Shown: piece by piece, positions 5,752 to 7,407 of the stretch
Position numbering within the stretch: position 1 is the first letter of the stretch
Layout of the letters: each line of letters opens with the position of its first letter
Source: Euryarchaeota archaeon UBA10
GTDB taxonomy: Archaea; Thermoplasmatota; Poseidoniia; Poseidoniales; Poseidoniaceae
Assembly: GCA_002498185.1 (NCBI GenBank)
Contig: DAGO01000007.1
Coordinates: forward strand, 1 to 7,407
Length of the DNA stretch: 7,407 nucleotides
Direction of reading: 5' to 3'
Notes under the pieces: model-generated
Database searches by the model: none
What the model was told of the DNA's origin: nothing
Seen by the model: only the letters and a program-made list of their open reading frames with translations
Translations under genes and position numbers: made by a program

Positions 5752-6870
5752 ATGGCCTCTCCATTTCGCCGTAAATCCAAGGAGAGGAGTAAGGCGAAAA
5801 AAGACGAAGATATAGATTTGGAAGAGGTTGTCGAGGCAGAAGAGCCACTTGAAGAAAATGTGGCTGAGGTACTTGAAAGTCTAGACCTTGAACAGGCGCT
5901 ATTTGAATCTGCCAAACGGGTAACTCACACATGTATGGACATCCGAAGAGGAGAGAATGTTCTGATTGTTTGTGATCCAACTACAGGAGAAATCGGGCAA
6001 GCTTTGCACCGTTCTGCAACAGAACGTTCTGACCGAGTTCTGTTAATCGTGATGCCAAAAGGCCGCCATCACGGAGAGGAGCCGCCTACACCGGTAGCCA
6101 ATCTAATGAAGCAACAACAAATCGTTATTGCACCAACTAAGTATTCCTTAACTCACACTAGGTCGATAAGAGCCGCACTGAAAGACGGAGCAAGAGTCGC
6201 TACAATGCCAGGTATGACCGATGAGATGTTCATCAGTGGAGGGATGACCGCTGATTTCAATCAAATCAAGAAAAGTCTGTCTGACCTTTCTAGCACCCTA
6301 AGAAGAAAGAAATTGATACACGTCAAAGACTCTAACGGTACAGATATTGAGTTTGAAGTTTCATGGAAAGATTGGAATCTAGACGATAATGGAATTTGTA
6401 ATCGACCAAGAATGATTACTAATCTGCCTGCAGGCAAAGCATTTGTTTTACCCAAAGAAGGAACGATGAATGGGACGATTGTAATCGATGGAACATGGGA
6501 ATCAACTCTACTCGAGGAACCACTAGAGTTGATAGTTGAAAATGGAATTGTCATTGACATAAAGGGTGATGCAACTGCCGCACAGATTCGTCAACAATTT
6601 GGAGAAGCCGCATCCAGACTAAGGTCAAAAGACAGAGAATTGGTTTGGACTGTAGCTGAATTTGGTTTCGGAATGAACCCTAATGCAGCCATTACAGGTC
6701 ACGTTTTAGAAGATGAAAAGCAGTTAGGAACATGCTATTTTGCAATAGGCGATAACACGAGCCTTGGAGGCAATTCCGCTGTTGGAATACATGTTCCGGG
6801 AGTAATTACCAACCCTTCGGTTTGGCTAGATGATACTCAAATCTTGAACGAGGGTAAATTCGTTAACTAA
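5752..6870 (+). CDS. M29-family (aminopeptidase T-like, COG2309) protein with altered metal site
   Basis: The 372-residue product resembles the short archaeal leucyl aminopeptidase group. It has RRGENVLIVCD at 65-75, a Rossmann-like N-terminal half, NLPAGKAFVLPKEGTMNGT at 224-242, AEFGFGMNPNA at 302-311, GHVLEDEKQLGTCYFAIGDN at 316-335 and GIHVPGVITNP at 345-355. Family members normally read PAGE, GTVHIA.GDN and IHLDG or IHWD, where Glu, His and His-X-Asp bind the two metals. Here these are Lys229, Tyr329 and His347-Val-Pro349, while Glu303 and His347 remain. Activity as a peptidase is therefore doubtful. Residues 1-50 are an unusual charged extension: basic at 6-17, then strongly acidic to 48. 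The start is the only ATG near the spacer, with no in-frame alternative. It is divergent from the M32 carboxypeptidase; the TAA stop abuts the stop of the gene on the other strand. Confidence 0.82.
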   Translation: MASPFRRKSKERSKAKKDEDIDLEEVVEAEEPLEENVAEVLESLDLEQALFESAKRVTHTCMDIRRGENVLIVCDPTTGEIGQALHRSATERSDRVLLIVMPKGRHHGEEPPTPVANLMKQQQIVIAPTKYSLTHTRSIRAALKDGARVATMPGMTDEMFISGGMTADFNQIKKSLSDLSSTLRRKKLIHVKDSNGTDIEFEVSWKDWNLDDNGICNRPRMITNLPAGKAFVLPKEGTMNGTIVIDGTWESTLLEEPLELIVENGIVIDIKGDATAAQIRQQFGEAASRLRSKDRELVWTVAEFGFGMNPNAAITGHVLEDEKQLGTCYFAIGDNTSLGGNSAVGIHVPGVITNPSVWLDDTQILNEGKFVN

Positions 6871-7407
6871 TCAACGATTTTGAGTTCCACAAACTGGACA
6901 GAATCTCCAATTTGGGTCGATGCCAATCCTGCATCCTCTGCAATGGAGTCCTGAGCGAATTGTAGGTTGCATTGGTTGCACAGGTTGACCCCAGCCTTGT
7001 TGTTGCTGCTGTTGCTGTTGAGCAAGCCATGCCTGCTGTTGTTGCTGCTGTTGCTGCTGAGCAAGCCATGCCTGCTGTTGTTGCTGCTGTTGCTGCTGAG
7101 CAAGCCAAGCCTGTTGTTGCTGCTGTTGTTGCTGTTGTGGCACTGCAGGCTGAGGATTTTGAATTCCTGCCCTGACCGGTTTAACCGGTTTAGGCAAGGC
7201 CATTCTATCAGCAACTGCTGGTTGTGATTTCAGTTCATCAAGAGTTACTTGGCCATCGCCGTCTATGTCCGCTTCAGAGTGTATCTTAGCAGCCTCTTCC
7301 ATATCCAATCCAGTAGCCTCTGCGACTTCCTCGACTGAAAGACCACCGCTGTTGTCAGTATCTGCTGCTGCAAACGCTTCTTCGAGAGACGCTTCAGGTT
7401 CAGGCTC
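6871..7407 (-). CDS. EF-hand / polyglutamine / zinc-ribbon protein, N-terminus missing
   Basis: The frame is open to the right edge, so the start is off the window; 178 residues are visible. Two canonical calcium-binding loops of 12 residues are present: DTDNSGGLSVEE (residues 16-27, bases 7327-7362) and DIDGDGQVTLDE (47-58, bases 7234-7269), with Asp at 1 and 3, Gly at 6 and Glu at 12. A Pro/Lys linker follows (KPVKPV). Then come runs of 9, 9, 9 and 8 Gln separated by AWLA, ending in GWGQP. The C-terminus carries four cysteines, C156-X2-C159 and C170-X2-C173, in a compact zinc ribbon (CRGCRIGIDPNWRFCPVCG). Zinc ribbons are usually cytosolic, so this part probably acts inside the cell, perhaps tethered by missing N-terminal segments. 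The combination suggests calcium-responsive binding or assembly; function unknown. It is convergent with the M29-like gene at zero spacing. Confidence 0.85.
   Translation of the reverse strand, partial: EPEPEASLEEAFAAADTDNSGGLSVEEVAEATGLDMEEAAKIHSEADIDGDGQVTLDELKSQPAVADRMALPKPVKPVRAGIQNPQPAVPQQQQQQQQQAWLAQQQQQQQQQAWLAQQQQQQQQQAWLAQQQQQQQQGWGQPVQPMQPTIRSGLHCRGCRIGIDPNWRFCPVCGTQNR
6997..7137. repeat. CTG/TTG-rich low-complexity tract with 39-bp tandem repeat
   Basis: Three 39-bp units start at 7020, 7059 and 7098 and a partial tract lies at 6997-7019. Units one and two are identical over all 39 bases. The third differs at five positions, each a synonymous third position of a Gln or Ala codon on the minus strand. 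Each unit encodes nine Gln and AWLA. There are no unique spacers, so this is a coding minisatellite and not a CRISPR array. Replication slippage is the likely origin. Confidence 0.95.

Noticed and set aside
7020..7136. 39-bp repeats as a possible CRISPR array
   Set aside because: Units are directly adjacent with no unique spacers and are in frame within a protein gene; no cas gene is nearby.
7175..7189. Palindrome ACCGGTT-T-AACCGGT and tandem 9-bp repeat
   Set aside because: It follows from two consecutive Lys-Pro-Val codon triplets, so the symmetry needs no regulatory explanation.
6967..7227. Poly-leucine open frames on the + strand across the CTG/TTG tract
   Set aside because: They are produced by the repeat itself read in other frames. 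The minus frame carries EF-hands, a zinc ribbon and only synonymous changes between repeat units, so it is the coding one.
7306..7308. TTG on the minus strand at 7308 as start of the EF-hand gene
   Set aside because: The frame continues to the window edge and the upstream codons encode a perfect first EF-hand loop.

Overview
The window reads as ordinary gene-dense chromosome of a heterotrophic marine archaeon. My best guess is Marine Group II Euryarchaeota (Poseidoniales) or a close relative, at about 60 % confidence. This rests on three things: moderate GC, GGTGA-type ribosome binding sites matching an archaeal 16S tail, and a mix of bacterial-looking metabolic enzymes with large acidic membrane proteins and an EF-hand/zinc-ribbon protein. 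No rRNA, tRNA or other phylogenetic marker is present, so a bacterial origin is not excluded. I see no IS element, CRISPR array, phage gene or RNA gene. Coding density is very high and no non-coding gap exceeds about 90 bases.

Left block, + strand (1-3796). A 5'-truncated membrane protein has an outer beta-rich domain, one membrane span, a cytoplasmic domain and a C-terminal multi-span module. Nine bases later comes mogA (molybdenum cofactor adenylylation), and four bases after that pyrC (dihydroorotase, pyrimidine synthesis). Tight spacing and ribosome binding sites that overlap or abut the upstream stop codons indicate one transcript. The dihydroorotase has Gln where the first metal-binding His is expected.

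Middle (3797-5751). A 73-base AT-rich gap precedes a small two-span membrane protein of 102 residues. It converges on an M32 carboxypeptidase (Taq family, all motifs intact) on the minus strand. The two stop codons touch with no base between them, and a perfect 16-bp palindrome sits beside the junction. An 85-base divergent spacer then separates the carboxypeptidase from a + strand gene related to M29 aminopeptidases. A perfect 9-bp inverted repeat in this spacer ends on the first base of the carboxypeptidase ATG.

Right block (5752-7407). The M29-like protein keeps the fold signatures but appears to have lost several metal ligands. It converges, again with zero spacing and the same TAATCA hexamer, on a minus-strand gene truncated by the right edge. 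That gene encodes two EF-hand loops, a Pro-rich linker, four polyglutamine runs separated by AWLA (a 39-bp DNA tandem repeat) and a C-terminal four-cysteine zinc ribbon.

Together the genes suggest housekeeping (cofactor and nucleotide synthesis) next to peptide degradation, plus two envelope or regulatory proteins of unknown role. I do not see a convincing new multi-gene system. The best leads are the altered M29-like active site, the two butt-joined convergent stops with the palindrome, the operator-like repeat at the carboxypeptidase start, and the EF-hand/polyQ/zinc-ribbon protein.
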